A DNA stretch of 64,000 nt from Rhodeus uyekii (taxonomy: Eukaryota > Chordata > Actinopteri > Cypriniformes > Acheilognathidae): assembly GCA_037043235.1 (NCBI GenBank), contig JAWRVZ010000075.1:493501-557500 (forward strand). Reading direction: 5' to 3'. Of this stretch, positions 10,562 through 19,859 are shown piece by piece. The number at the start of each line of letters is the position of its first letter. Position 1 is the first letter of the stretch. Under the pieces are notes generated by a model. The model worked only from the letters and a program-made list of their open reading frames with translations. It searched no databases and had not been told where the DNA came from. The translations under genes and the position numbers were made by a program.

Positions 10562-11708
10562 CACACGCTACTTTATTAGGTACACCTGTTCAATTGCTTG
10601 TTAATGCAAATATTTAATCAGCCAAACACATTTCACTGACTCAATGCATTTAGGGATGTAGACATAATCAAGACAATCTGCTGAAGTTCAAACTAAGCAT
10701 CAGAATGAGCAAGAAATGTGATTTAAGTGATGTTTGTTGATGCCAGATGGGTTGGTCTGAGTATTTCAGAAACTGATGATCTACTGGGATTTTCACTCAC
10801 AACCGTCTCTATGGTTTACAGAGAATGGTCAGAAAGACAAAAATATCCAGTGAGCGGCAGTTCCATGGGTGAAAATGACGTATTGATGTCAGAGTTCAGA
10901 GGAGAACGACCAGACTGATTCAGCTGATAGAAAGGCAACATTAACTCAAATAAGCACTTGTTACAGAAGAACGTCTTTGAACGCTCTACATGTTCAACCT
11001 TGAATCAGACGAGAACAGCAGCAGAAAACACACCGGTGACGCTCCTGTCAGCTGAGAACACAAACTGAGGCAACAATTCACCCACACTCACCAAAACTGG
11101 ACAATAGAAAACTGGGAAAATGCTGCCTGGTCTGATGAGTCTCAATTTCTGCTGTGATATTCAGATGAGAAGGTCAGAATTCGGTGTAAACAACATGAAA
11201 GTGTGTATCAGCGGTTCAGGCTGCCGCTGTGATGGTGTATTATATATTTTCTTGGCACACTTTGAGCCTCTTTGTATCAACTGAGCATCATTTAAACACC
11301 ACAGTCGACCTGACTGTTGTTTCTGACCATGTCCATCCCTTCATGACCACAGTGAACCATCTTCTGACGGCTACTTCCAGCAGGATACACACACACGTCA
11401 CTTAGATCATCTCCAGCTGTTTTCTTGAACATGACAGTGAGTTCACTAAACTCAAACGGCCTCCAGTCTGCAGATCTCAATCCAAGAGAGCAGATTTGGG
11501 ATGTGCTGGAACGGGAGATTCACATCATGGATGTGCAGCCGACAAATCTGCAGCAACTGAGTGATGCTCTCATGACAGTAAGGAGCAAAATCTCTGAGGA
11601 ATGTTTCCAGCATCTTGTTTAATCTGTGCTTTTGAAAATGAAGGCAGTTCTGAAGGCAAGAGCTCCAACCCGACACTAGCAACATGTACCTAATAAAGTG
11701 GCCAGTGT
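10562..11708 (+). mobile_element. Tc1-like DNA transposon, complete ends, inactive
   Basis: Left end has CTACTTTATTAGGTACACCT and right end has the inverse, GTACCTAATAAAGTGGCCAG, so both terminal inverted repeats survive at a distance of about 1.15 kb. That is near the usual length for this compact Tc1 family of fish. The only gene inside is a broken transposase (see pseudogene entry). Target TA dinucleotides are not unambiguous because CA/TG-rich DNA flanks it. Confidence 0.85.
10705..11679 (+). pseudogene. Tc1 family transposase, degraded
   Basis: Reading across frames shows an N-terminal helix-turn-helix region near 10,745-10,830 (GLSISETDDLLGFS in one frame), then a WSDES-like segment at about 11,128-11,142 that normally carries the first catalytic Asp. 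The motif holding the second Asp, around 11,376-11,400, is damaged by a deletion that removes the expected residues after FQQD. DLNP-E-IWDV with the final Glu is kept near 11,480-11,505. The C-terminal part up to about 11,622 is open. Several frameshifts and stops separate these blocks, so no functional DDE enzyme can be made. Family members cut and paste at TA sites. An old, immobile copy. Confidence 0.85.
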
Positions 11709-12500
11709 ATGTATAATCAAGAAATGTTTGTTATGATAATGCACTGAACTATTTCTGAACAAAAGAGCTTAATTCTGAATTTCTAACGTTGCATAACACA
11801 TTTTCAATCAGCAAGAATGAAAGTAATCTGATCTCAGATCTGTACGACAGGTGCAGAATCATCTAACACTAATCTACCCACACTAATCTGTCTAATCACA
11901 CTAATCTATCCTAACTGAGGGTCCATCATAGGTCAGAACTTCTCATATTCTAATGAATCAACATTCAATTAGCTTGGGTTGAGGTTGGTGTGGTTCTGAA
12001 CACCTGGAGCGATGCACCTGTTATGCAAATCTGTGATGGATGCGCGATTATTTTAGCCCAGTGTTGTAAATACTTCATTTGTACTCTCAAAAGCATGTCA
12101 GTTTACTGCTGAAGAGCAGGTTTCCAGATGAAGGCTGCAGGAGATGAATGAGAGAATGGGAGGCATATGGACCCAGCAGCTGAATGTTTGTCCCTGCTGG
12201 TTTGAGCTCAGATCCGTGTCAAACTCAACTTTCAAGCTTTTTGATGTTGGCCTAAATAACAACTAGATCTACAATCTAGATCATTTGAACTACTTTTAAA
12301 GTTTGAAAGTTTAAAGTAGCCCATTCATGCAACTTATTATATATAGATTTCAGGAGTTTATCAGCATTCTCCAAATATGGAAATTTTCCACACGGTTTGA
12401 CTACAATAAGATGTCCTTTACAAAACTAAAAAACCTATGTTTTGCATTGAGATTTTATAATATGATAATAAAATAAAACATGCAGATATTTTCAATTGTG
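11709..12500. other. Non-coding sequence, nothing recognised
   Basis: Contains small internal repeats of ACACTAATCT around 11,865-11,910. No exon or element boundary that I can support. Confidence 0.5.
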
Positions 12501-13055
12501 TGTCAGGGTTCTGTCACTTTGGTCTTGTTTTCTCGAGCTCTGACACTGCCCTATTGTCGTGTCTGTGGGAGCGCGTGGCTTCAAGTGTCTCGAGTCGCGC
12601 TCTCTTGTCTGTGTAGTGTCTTGAATCTTCGATCCTGAAACTTTGGTCTTGATCAGTCTTAGTTTTGTGCTGGGATTCAAGCGCACAGATGGAGGGTTCT
12701 GCGCTCTACGTCATGTGAGTGGGCGCGGTTTCGAGTTTTGCTCGGGCTCTTGTCTGTGTGCTTTGCTGTAAGCATGCAGTTCGAGTTTACATCGGCCACA
12801 TGCTTTCATGTTATTCGTGTCGGGCACAGTTGGTGTTTTCACCAGCTGCGCGCTGTTTCTTGTTTCATGTGGACACGTGGCTATGCATGTTCTTATTGGC
12901 TGCGTGTTCATGTCTTGTCATTGTGTAACCCCGCCCGTCTTGTTCCCCTGTTATACTTTGATTTGGCCCAGCTATTCCCTCTTATTACCCGCCTCATGTG
13001 TGTGTGTATTTATTCCCTTTGTATTTGTTTTCTTGTGCTGTGTCGATTTCTTAAA
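12501..13055 (+). mobile_element. LTR-like element, 3' end missing
   Basis: Starts TGTCAGGGTTCTGTCAC and shares the order TGACACTGCC, CGAGTCGCGC, CGTGTCGGGCACAG, TGTGTAACCCCGCC and TATACTTTGATTTGG with the reverse-oriented full copy at 48,437-49,002. The last ~40 bp, including the CCCTGACA terminus, are not seen. Elevated CpG relative to the surroundings. Open frames of about 118 codons within it are chance. Confidence 0.65.
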
Positions 13056-13235
13056 TTAAGTACAATCATTTCTAAAAATATTATCATTATCTAAAAATAC
13101 AATAAACTGACTTAAAAAAAATCTAGTATAACTTATGAAAAATGTTGAAACTTGATTCACTTATTTTGATGAGTTAAAGCAATGTAAAAACATGTTGTCA
13201 TAACTTATTGACCATATAATCTTTTAAGTGTATAT
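13056..13235. other. AT-rich non-coding sequence
   Basis: AT-rich filler between two repeats. Confidence 0.5.
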
Positions 13236-13730
13236 TATAGTTCAACTAACAATGAAGCATGCTTATAAATCATTTATTAATCTTAGTTCATGCAAATTTC
13301 AACATTTACAAGCACACTGTTTATCAGGTAATATTATTAAACGGACCTGAGCTGGCATGAACTAAAAAAAAAGAAAAAAAGATCAACAATTATGGGAATA
13401 GGTTTTACAAATAAATTATGTTTTGTACTTCAATTTCACTTTTAATTCAATGTGTTACTTGCTGTTTTGGTAACCATTTATTTTAGTGTCATGTTAAATA
13501 AATAAATAAATAATGATGCATATTTGCATGCAAATATCACTAAACCAAACCTAATCCTAACCCTACAATAAATACATGTAGTTAATTATTATTACTCAAT
13601 ACTTAATTACTCCGTACAATGTATAACTACACTGTAAAACAACGTTACCAAAGATGAATGAATACTGTAACAAATGTGATGCTCATTGAATGTTAACTAA
13701 TAGAACTTTATTGTAAAGTGTCCAAACTTT
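13236..13730. repeat. AACTAACAATGA-type interspersed DNA repeat
   Basis: Begins with CAACTAACAATGAAGCATG, contains CCAAACCTAATCCTAACCCT, and ends with GAATGTTAACTAATAGAAC and TTATTGTAAAGTGT. I recognise these phrases from abundant teleost DNA repeats. A partial relative lies at 63.68-63.80 kb (ACATAAAATAACAATGAGCA). Confidence 0.45.
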
Positions 13731-13741
13731 TTAGGGTCACT

Positions 13742-13790
13742 ACATTTACATGAATGTAGCAGATGCATTTATCCAAACGCATATAGTGAA
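13742..13790 (-). mobile_element. SINE 3' tail fragment
   Basis: AGCAGATGCATTTATCCAAA matches the 3' tail of the SINE family seen at 17.5, 30.4 and 52.2 kb; the tRNA-like half is absent. Confidence 0.45.
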
Positions 13791-14003
13791 CAGACGGTGG
13801 GCAAGCAATGAGCCTATTTATTTAGAGGTTTGCCGAAGTGACCTTCAACTGTGAAGCTGAAACGTTCTCTTATAAACTCCAGTGTCCAGTTTCATCATTT
13901 AAAACTCATGACGTGGGATATTTACAAAGGTTCCTGCCTTTCATTTGCCCTTTAGGTGCAGATGAGCTTTTGATGTGTAAACGGGAAACATCTACATCTC
14001 TCT

Positions 14004-14008
<5 letters not shown>

Positions 14009-14039
<31 letters not shown>
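14009..14039. repeat. (TG)15 microsatellite
   Basis: Uninterrupted TG dinucleotides. Confidence 0.95.
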
Positions 14040-14040
<1 letters not shown>

Positions 14041-14945
14041 AAACCTTCTGCTCACCCCCTGCAGCGCCAATGAGAACAGCGAAAGCAGAAACATGACGTC
14101 CGTTCCACTCATCTGGGAATGAAACAGTTCAGCCTTAAGTAAGAAGGGGTCAAGACATCAGAGAGGCTAAAGCACTGCTTAATAACATGCCTACATACGT
14201 GTTTGCCCTTGAGTGTACCACATATGCATTTGCATGCAGTGTCCTCGTATAGAGAGTCACTGGAAACACACTTCAAACATTAAACCCAGTCAAGTGCAAA
14301 AGCGCCTGCGGACATGAAGGGCTCTTAGTAACATAAGAGTAATCCAAGCTTACATTCAGCGCTTAACCACACCACCCAACTCTATGCATCCCAATCACTC
14401 GTTCATCAGTTCACACACGTCTGTTCTGCCCTTAACGCTGAGCCCAGGGACGTGAGCCGAGACTCCATCTGTATCTATATGAAGAGAACACAGGTAACCA
14501 GGATGAGTTCAAACCCACCGTACGAACATCTCCATCATCTCCACCTCACTCGAGAGCGTTTCTACACCTCTTCATTTCAAAACATCATTTTGAGGATCGT
14601 CCACAGAGATTGCATTTGCATATATGATATGACATGCCATTTGCGTTATAGACTGCAGTGGAAATGTTTCCATTAATCAATCAGTGTTTGAAAAGTCAAG
14701 GAATGATGACTTTCAATGGGAAAAGTGAGACCCGCTCTATCATAGCTAAAGAGTCATTGGGTTCAGCTTTGTCTCATATGTTTCTCCCAAAATAGAACTA
14801 TAAAATGAATGTTGTTCAAATAAACCAAAAATTGCAATATATATAATATTTGAAATGCTTAGTTTGGTCTTAATTAATTTGGTTAATTTTCTTTTTGATG
14901 ATAAAGTTAATTTGATAATTTTTGACATAATTTGGTATCTTTGAA
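14041..14945. other. Unique non-coding sequence
   Basis: No repeat or exon recognised; small open frames (up to 74 codons) show no domain. Confidence 0.45.
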
Positions 14946-15290
14946 AAGGAGAAAATCTGAGATGCTGAGAAAAGCTTACAGTACATGTGCACTAATTTAT
15001 CTGAATGCCGTTTTGTGATTTTAAATAGATGTAATTTGTGAATTTTCTTAAGAGATACTCAGGTAATTAGATGAGAGTGAAGAATTAGATGAGAAATATT
15101 TGAGATTTTTGGCACGTCTGCCCATTTTGGGACATTGTTTTAGAGATCTTTAGAGGAGACATGAGATTACTCTGGGGTCTTTCCTATATAGGAGACAAAT
15201 CTAAGAAACGGGAGACTCTAATTGCTATTTGTTTAATCGAGTTGCTGTCTTAGAGAATCAGCTGAGATTTTAAAGGCTTTCCTCATTTGG
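14946..15290 (+). repeat. Degenerate tandem repeat, upstream part
   Basis: Contains TTGGGACATTGTTTTAGAGA, then AGAGGAGACATGAGA and CGGGAGACTCTAATTGC. This is the same motif order as the units at 15.7-16.5 kb, but more diverged, and it is separated from them by an LTR-like insertion. Confidence 0.5.
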
Positions 15291-15294
15291 AAAA

Positions 15295-15655
15295 TGTCAC
15301 AGTTCTGTCCTGTCTCTGCCCACTTCCTGTCTCCTTCCGTTCTTCTCCCGGTGTCATTCCATCCACCTGTCTTGTACTCAATCTCCTCATCAGTCTTGTC
15401 ACCTGTGTCTAATCATACTCAGTGTATACTGTATATCCCTTGTGTTTCCCTCAGTCTTCGTCCGTTGTCGCTAATGTTGGTTGTTGTCAAAGCTATTCTC
15501 TGTTATGTCGTGTCCCTCTTATTCCAGTTCTTTATTCTACATTTTACACAAGAAGTGCTTTTCATTTTGTACTTAAATTATATTATTAAAGCAAGTTTAA
15601 TTTCATTCCTCGTGCCTCCTCGTCTTCATCATCCTCCTGCACTCCACACTAAAAG
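15295..15655 (+). mobile_element. LTR-like element inserted in tandem repeat
   Basis: Starts TGTCACAGTTCTGTCC, runs through CATCAGTCTTGTCACC, TTCCCTCAGTCTTCGTCC and TTATTAAAGCAAG, and ends near CCTCCTGCACTCC. Same architecture as the solo LTR-like elements elsewhere. It splits the degenerate tandem repeat, so it is the younger of the two. The 140-codon frame inside is chance. Confidence 0.55.
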
Positions 15656-15719
15656 AAAAGCAGATTTTCAATGTAATGCAATTTTTTTATTTTTTTTTTA
15701 TATTTGGGTAATGTAGTTT

Positions 15720-16515
15720 CAAAGGAATTAAATGAGAAATGATTGAGTTGGTGCCGATAAATATTAATTTCCAGTGCAGATTTTCAATGCAATTTTGGAG
15801 AAAGGTGGGAGATTAACTTTAGGAGAAAAGCTGAGAATCAGCAGTCTGTAATTGCTCTCTTTTTAAGATCAGTTTGAGAGAAACTAGAAGAAAAATCTTT
15901 GAGTTCATATCGAAGAATCTGATGTTTCAATGCAATGCAAATTTGAGCAACGATTGAGACATTGTTGAGATTTCTAGAGGAGGTATTTTCTTTAAGTAGA
16001 ATCTGAGAATCAGGAGACTGTAATTGCTTTCTTTTTTTTTTAGCTCATGGCTGTCTATCAATGGGTGATTTGGCTCTCAGAAGAATTATGTGAGATATAT
16101 TTGAGTTCCCATCCAACACTTTTTAATGCAGATTTGCAATGCAAATATGAACATTTTGAGAAATTGTTCATTGAGAATCAAGAGAATGCAGATTTTTTTT
16201 TAATCTCAAGGCTGTCTGTCAATTTGTGTATTTTCTACTTTGGTGATTTGGCTCTCAGAAGAATTAGTTGAGACATATTTGAGTTCATATCAAAGACTTT
16301 TCAATGCTATGCAAAAATGGACAATTCGAGACATTGTTGAGATATATAGAGGAAAGTCTGGAAACCAGGAGACTGTTAATGCTCTTTTTTTAATCTTTTT
16401 AGACATATTTCAGTTCATATCCAAGACTTTTTAATGCAATGCAAATGTGAACAATTTAAGGCATTGTTGAGATCTCTATTGGACAACCTACAAATCAGGA
16501 GACTGTAATTGCTTA
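15720..16515 (+). repeat. Degenerate tandem repeat (GAGACATTGTTGAGAT)
   Basis: Successive units carry GAGTTCATATC, a TTTTCAATGCAATGCAAAT-like core, GAGACATTGTTGAGATTTCT and CAGGAGACTGTAATTGCT. The last phrase occurs near 15,840, 16,010, 16,360 and 16,495, giving units of about 140-170 bp or twice that. The units are 20-30% diverged by eye. The array ends about 170 bp before the CpG-rich exon. Confidence 0.7.
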
Positions 16516-16599
16516 ATATTTAATTTCATGGTTGTCTATGAGAATCTCCGAGCTGTTACAGAGATCTCATTGCTATTTTTTCTTTCCTCTGGGATGTCC

Positions 16600-16780
16600 A
16601 GTCATTGCTACACCCCCGTGTTTACCGTGTGGTGTAGCTCTTCAGTCTTCGCGTTCACATTCATCCAGTGGTTGGTGTGGGATTCGGTCGCGTCCTTCTC
16701 CCGCAGCATCAGCACCATCAGCATCAGCAGCAGCAGCAGCGCTCGTCATGAAGCTCGTCTTCCTCATCCAGTGAAGTGAT
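16600..16780 (+). promoter_or_regulatory. Candidate CpG-rich promoter region
   Basis: GC and CpG content rise sharply here compared with the AT-rich DNA on both sides (TTCGGTCGCGTCC at 16,684). No TATA box is evident. The position just upstream of a leader exon with a strong donor supports a TATA-less vertebrate promoter. The exact start site cannot be read from sequence. Confidence 0.45.
16725..16740. repeat. (CAG)5 in candidate first exon
   Basis: CAGCAGCAGCAGCAGC, preceded by related AGCATCAGCACCATC sequence. Confidence 0.9.
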
Positions 16781-16796
16781 GTGCGCTCGCGGTTTG

Positions 16797-16832
16797 TCAT
16801 CATCATCATCATCATCATCCTCATCATCCATC
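16797..16832. repeat. (CAT/ATC)n in candidate first exon
   Basis: CAT triplets, with one interruption by CCTC, run directly into the CGG repeat. Confidence 0.9.
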
Positions 16833-16834
16833 AG

Positions 16835-16849
16835 CGGCGGCGGCGGCGG
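16835..16849. repeat. (CGG)5 in candidate first exon
   Basis: CGGCGGCGGCGGCGG in presumed 5' leader sequence. Confidence 0.9.
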
Positions 16850-17006
16850 TCGGAGCGACAGACAGTAGCGGATTCTCTCCTCAGCTTCTCGAGAGGATGT
16901 ACCGTGTTACCGGAGGGAAACGGCGGAGAGTCTTTCCGGGGGCCCTTCCGTGAGAAACGAAAAAGCACGGAGCGCATCGACGTGGATTTTTGCCTCGATC
17001 TGTGCG

Positions 17007-17467
17007 GTGAGTGAACCTGACACGCTAAACGTGCGCCAAAAGAAATGACACATGCATGTAAGAGCGGGAAGAGCTTCATGCTGATGTCAAACAAACATGC
17101 ATGTAAATTTCTGCTGCATCGGGTCTGACGCATTTTGCAGTTGTCTGTGTGCCAGGGGCCAAAGCTGGTCTCTCGATTCGAAAGTTATTTATTTAGCAGC
17201 CTATGCATTGGTTTATTTTGTAATATTCACATTAATGCAACATTTCCTTGGGCATCTTCAATGACATGCTGTTTGTTCGTCAAAGTTGTTTAATTCCACT
17301 AATTGACTTTATATGCATGACAGTTGGTGCACGTCTCTGATATCATAGCACAACACCGCAAAGACGCAAAGTGTAGGATTTGTCTGGATAGTTTGTCTGA
17401 AATGCATCACGGTTAACCCTTTGATGTCTGTGGAGTTACTGTAAGAGATGCTGAGATGTTTGAAAGA
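17007..17467. other. Unique sequence at intron start
   Basis: CpG content falls off over the first 150 bp. No repeat recognised. Confidence 0.5.
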
Positions 17468-17618
17468 CTGCATTCATCAGATGCTTTTATCCAGAGCGAC
17501 TTGCATTGCATTCAAGAAACACATTGACATTCTAATCTGTTCTTGCTTTCCCTGGGACTCGAACCCATGACTATGGCGTTGCAAGCGCCGTGATCTACTG
17601 CTTGAGCTACAGGAAAGC
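17468..17618 (-). mobile_element. tRNA-derived SINE copy
   Basis: In + orientation it reads AGATGCTTTTATCCAGAGCG, then GGGACTCGAACCCATGAC, then TTGAGCTACAGGAAAGC. Reversed, this gives a 5' tRNA-like head with A box (TAGCTCAA) and B box (GGTTCGAGTCCC-like), and a 3' tail related to TCGCTTTGGATAAAAGC. About 150 bp, near full length for the family. Confidence 0.75.
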
Positions 17619-18165
17619 GATGACATCAAAAGAGATTTTTCTCAAGCTGAAGTATCACTGATGTTCAGTCTCTTTTTTTCAGCATTAAGTCTAATGCACA
17701 ATTGCTTGTGTGTCCTTAAAAGTGTTATTTCTTCTTATTTTTTCCTTTATTTAATGCCATTAATTGACACAACGATTCAGGATGTGCCATAGGTGGACTG
17801 CAACAAATGAATATGAGCAGCTGATGTGATGCTTAAACATGACTTAGCTTGTGTTTTAGGGTCTTTCAGTCATATAAACCAGGCATAGTTCAATTTCCAT
17901 ACAGAATGTGTAGCTGTGTTTGTCTGCAGTGTGTCTGAAACGCATCATTAACCCTTTAAGTTAATTGCCTAAGTATAGTTACTGAGAGAGACTGTTGTCA
18001 TGGTATCACAGTAAACAGACATTGCTGTTCATGACACACTTATCAACTTATTTAGTTGAAACTGTTGCTGTAAGAGATACTGATATTTGGTTGTCATGGT
18101 ATCAAACTAAACATGTCCTTTGAAATGCAGTGGATGACAAGATCCGAATCACTCTTCCAGACACT
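17619..18165. other. Non-coding sequence, nothing recognised
   Basis: Contains two short related stretches ending in ACTGTTGTCATGGTATCA/ TTGGTTGTCATGGTATCA (about 17,990 and 18,090), suggesting a small local duplication of roughly 100 bp. Confidence 0.45.
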
Positions 18166-19060
18166 TGAAGGGATAGTTCACCCACATATGAAAACACTGT
18201 CATCACTTACTCACCCTCAGACAACAGTCTGTTAAGCTCCACAAATTAAAACACAGCATCATAAAAGCACCGTAACATACACTCAAAAATATTTAGGCCT
18301 AAGTGGAAGATTTATGTATTTTAATTGAATATGCAATGGATTAAACCATTTAAACATATTTGACAGTCAAACACGGTCAAATCCAATGATTTCTATGCTT
18401 AAAAACCAACAGTGTTTACAATAACCAGGTTTATATTTATCATCAATAACTGACGTGTTTTTAATTTATGTATGAGGCCTGTATTTTACAAATAATTACT
18501 AAGAAACGGTAAGTGACACATTGAATTAAACGTGACATTTTGAGGTAGAAAGACTGAAATCGTATTTTCATGCAAAACACACTCAAATAATCTTTGTTTA
18601 TTTTTTACGACTTTTCAAAAAATCTGTTTTTACAGCCAAGTCTTCTGAAATAGCTTTATTTACGAACTGGCCAAGGCGCTGTTATTGACAAGAGCGACTA
18701 AATCTGCGTTCAGATTCCCAAAACGTCACATCTGATTTTCACTGGGAAAACTATTTATTTAACAAAAACGAAAAAACTTTAAATATAAACAAAAGGGCAA
18801 AAAAAGAAGATAACTAGGAGAACTAGGAAACCACGGAGGAAGAGGAGAGACGAAAGATTAACAACAACTGATAAAGACAAAAGAACACATGAGGGCTTTT
18901 ATACACACGATAATGGGGAACAGGTGACGAGACTAACAAGGGGAGTGACAGAATTCAGACAGAAGGGAACAGGAAGTAACGAGACGTGACATGACTATGA
19001 AAAATCTGTTTGAGGATTGTTTCTAAAGAAAAAACAACACCATAATGACTATCCCTTCAA
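18166..19060. mobile_element. Candidate MITE split by an LTR-like insertion
   Basis: Left end reads TTGAAGGGATAGTTCACCCA, then TCATCACTTACTCACCCTCA, the well-known terminus of a cyprinid MITE also present at 26.0-26.5 kb. The inverse GACTATCCCTTCAA occurs at about 19,047-19,060. An LTR-like element occupies 18,726-18,992 inside. The right end is only about 14 bp long, so the pairing is tentative. Confidence 0.4.
18726..18992 (-). mobile_element. LTR-like element, reverse oriented
   Basis: On + it reads CTATTTATTTAACAAAAACG, then GGGCTTTTATACACACGATA, GGGGAACAGGTGACGAG and GGAACAGGAAGTAACGAGAC. The order and wording closely match the reverse-oriented copies at 33.6 and 41.7 kb. Ends are eroded. 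Confidence 0.55.
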
Positions 19061-19235
19061 TCCTTCATTATCTCGATCTCACCGTGGAAGACGGCAATTT
19101 TCACTGAATTTCACTGCTGGTTTAAACTCGAGAGACACAAACCGCTGATAGATTCTTTTTCTGTCACTAAACTGTAAGCAAAAACTAGTCAATAGATCCC
19201 AACATCCCACAGCTGCCTGATTTAACACATATTTA

Positions 19236-19745
19236 GGGCTCTTCTACCCCCAGATGTTCCGTCCTGGCACTGGCACGGCTCCAGCTGGCATGCACGGCTA
19301 TGATTGGTTCTCTCTGCGGGTATTTGACGGGCGAGGGGCCCTGATTGGACGGAACCTAATTAAAAGCCCATTGTGGCGGTGGGGGTTTTGATTGATTGTG
19401 CTTTTGGGTGCTGTGGCAAATCCAGAGACCACCCGGTGGCCGTCGCTCAGCTCTGCGAAGGGCTTGCAAGAATAAATCAGCATTTAAAACAAACATTGCC
19501 GTTCATCTCAATTAGTGGGAGCTTGGTGGGTCATCGGCACAGTTTTACTGGAAGGTGGCTGTGGATCTGAGCTCACGCAGCCGCAGGCGGATGACCCTGT
19601 GTCTCTCTGCCACACAGCCATTAGACAGCAGGCGCTTTTAATGAAACACTTTATACGTGTGATGTCAACAGGGATTTATCCTTTGGCTGGGATGAAGCTC
19701 AAACAGTGCAATCAGGATCCAGAATCTCTTCCACACCTGCCAATG
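19236..19745. promoter_or_regulatory. Candidate conserved non-coding block
   Basis: Unique, GC-richer sequence with homeodomain-type cores (CCTAATTAAAAGCCCATTGT near 19,355; TCAATTAGTGGGAG near 19,508) and ATTGATTG. It is not part of any repeat family in the window. Regulatory function is inferred from composition and motif density only. Confidence 0.3.
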
Positions 19746-19859
19746 GTATGTGGATTGAGAAATTGACTAGCCGTAAATATGACTTTATTGTGCATTATTA
19801 TTTATTTTCGTGGTTCAAAAAATGTTTTTGCACTATCGACAATGGAACAACTTTTTAGT

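Larger units (their letters stand above)
16690..17006 (+). other. Candidate first (5' untranslated) exon
   Basis: CpG-rich segment ending GTGCG|GTGAGTGAAC, a near-consensus splice donor at 17,007. The left boundary (transcription start) is a guess. It contains three triplet runs: (CAG)5, a CAT/ATC run and (CGG)5. An ATG at 16,781 opens a frame through the exon. Spliced to the exon at 56,237 it would stop at once (GAA TGA), so it would be a roughly 76-codon upstream ORF rather than the main protein. I do not recognise the gene. Support is purely from base composition and splice grammar; transcript data would settle it. Confidence 0.5.

Noticed and set aside
12738..13094. Overlapping + strand frames up to 118 codons
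   Set aside because: Lie wholly in an LTR-like element that has another copy at 48.4 kb; no domain, and mutually overlapping.
13906..14122. Frames across the TG repeat on both strands
   Set aside because: The Cys-Val and Thr-His runs come from the microsatellite.
15294..15716. 140-codon + strand frame
   Set aside because: Coincides with an LTR-like element and ends in poly-T; amino-acid pattern is random.
16528..16827. Coding start of a Ser-rich or Met-rich protein in the CpG island
   Set aside because: Runs of Ser, Met, Asp and Ile are translations of CAG/CAT/CGG triplets; the leader-exon reading fits better.
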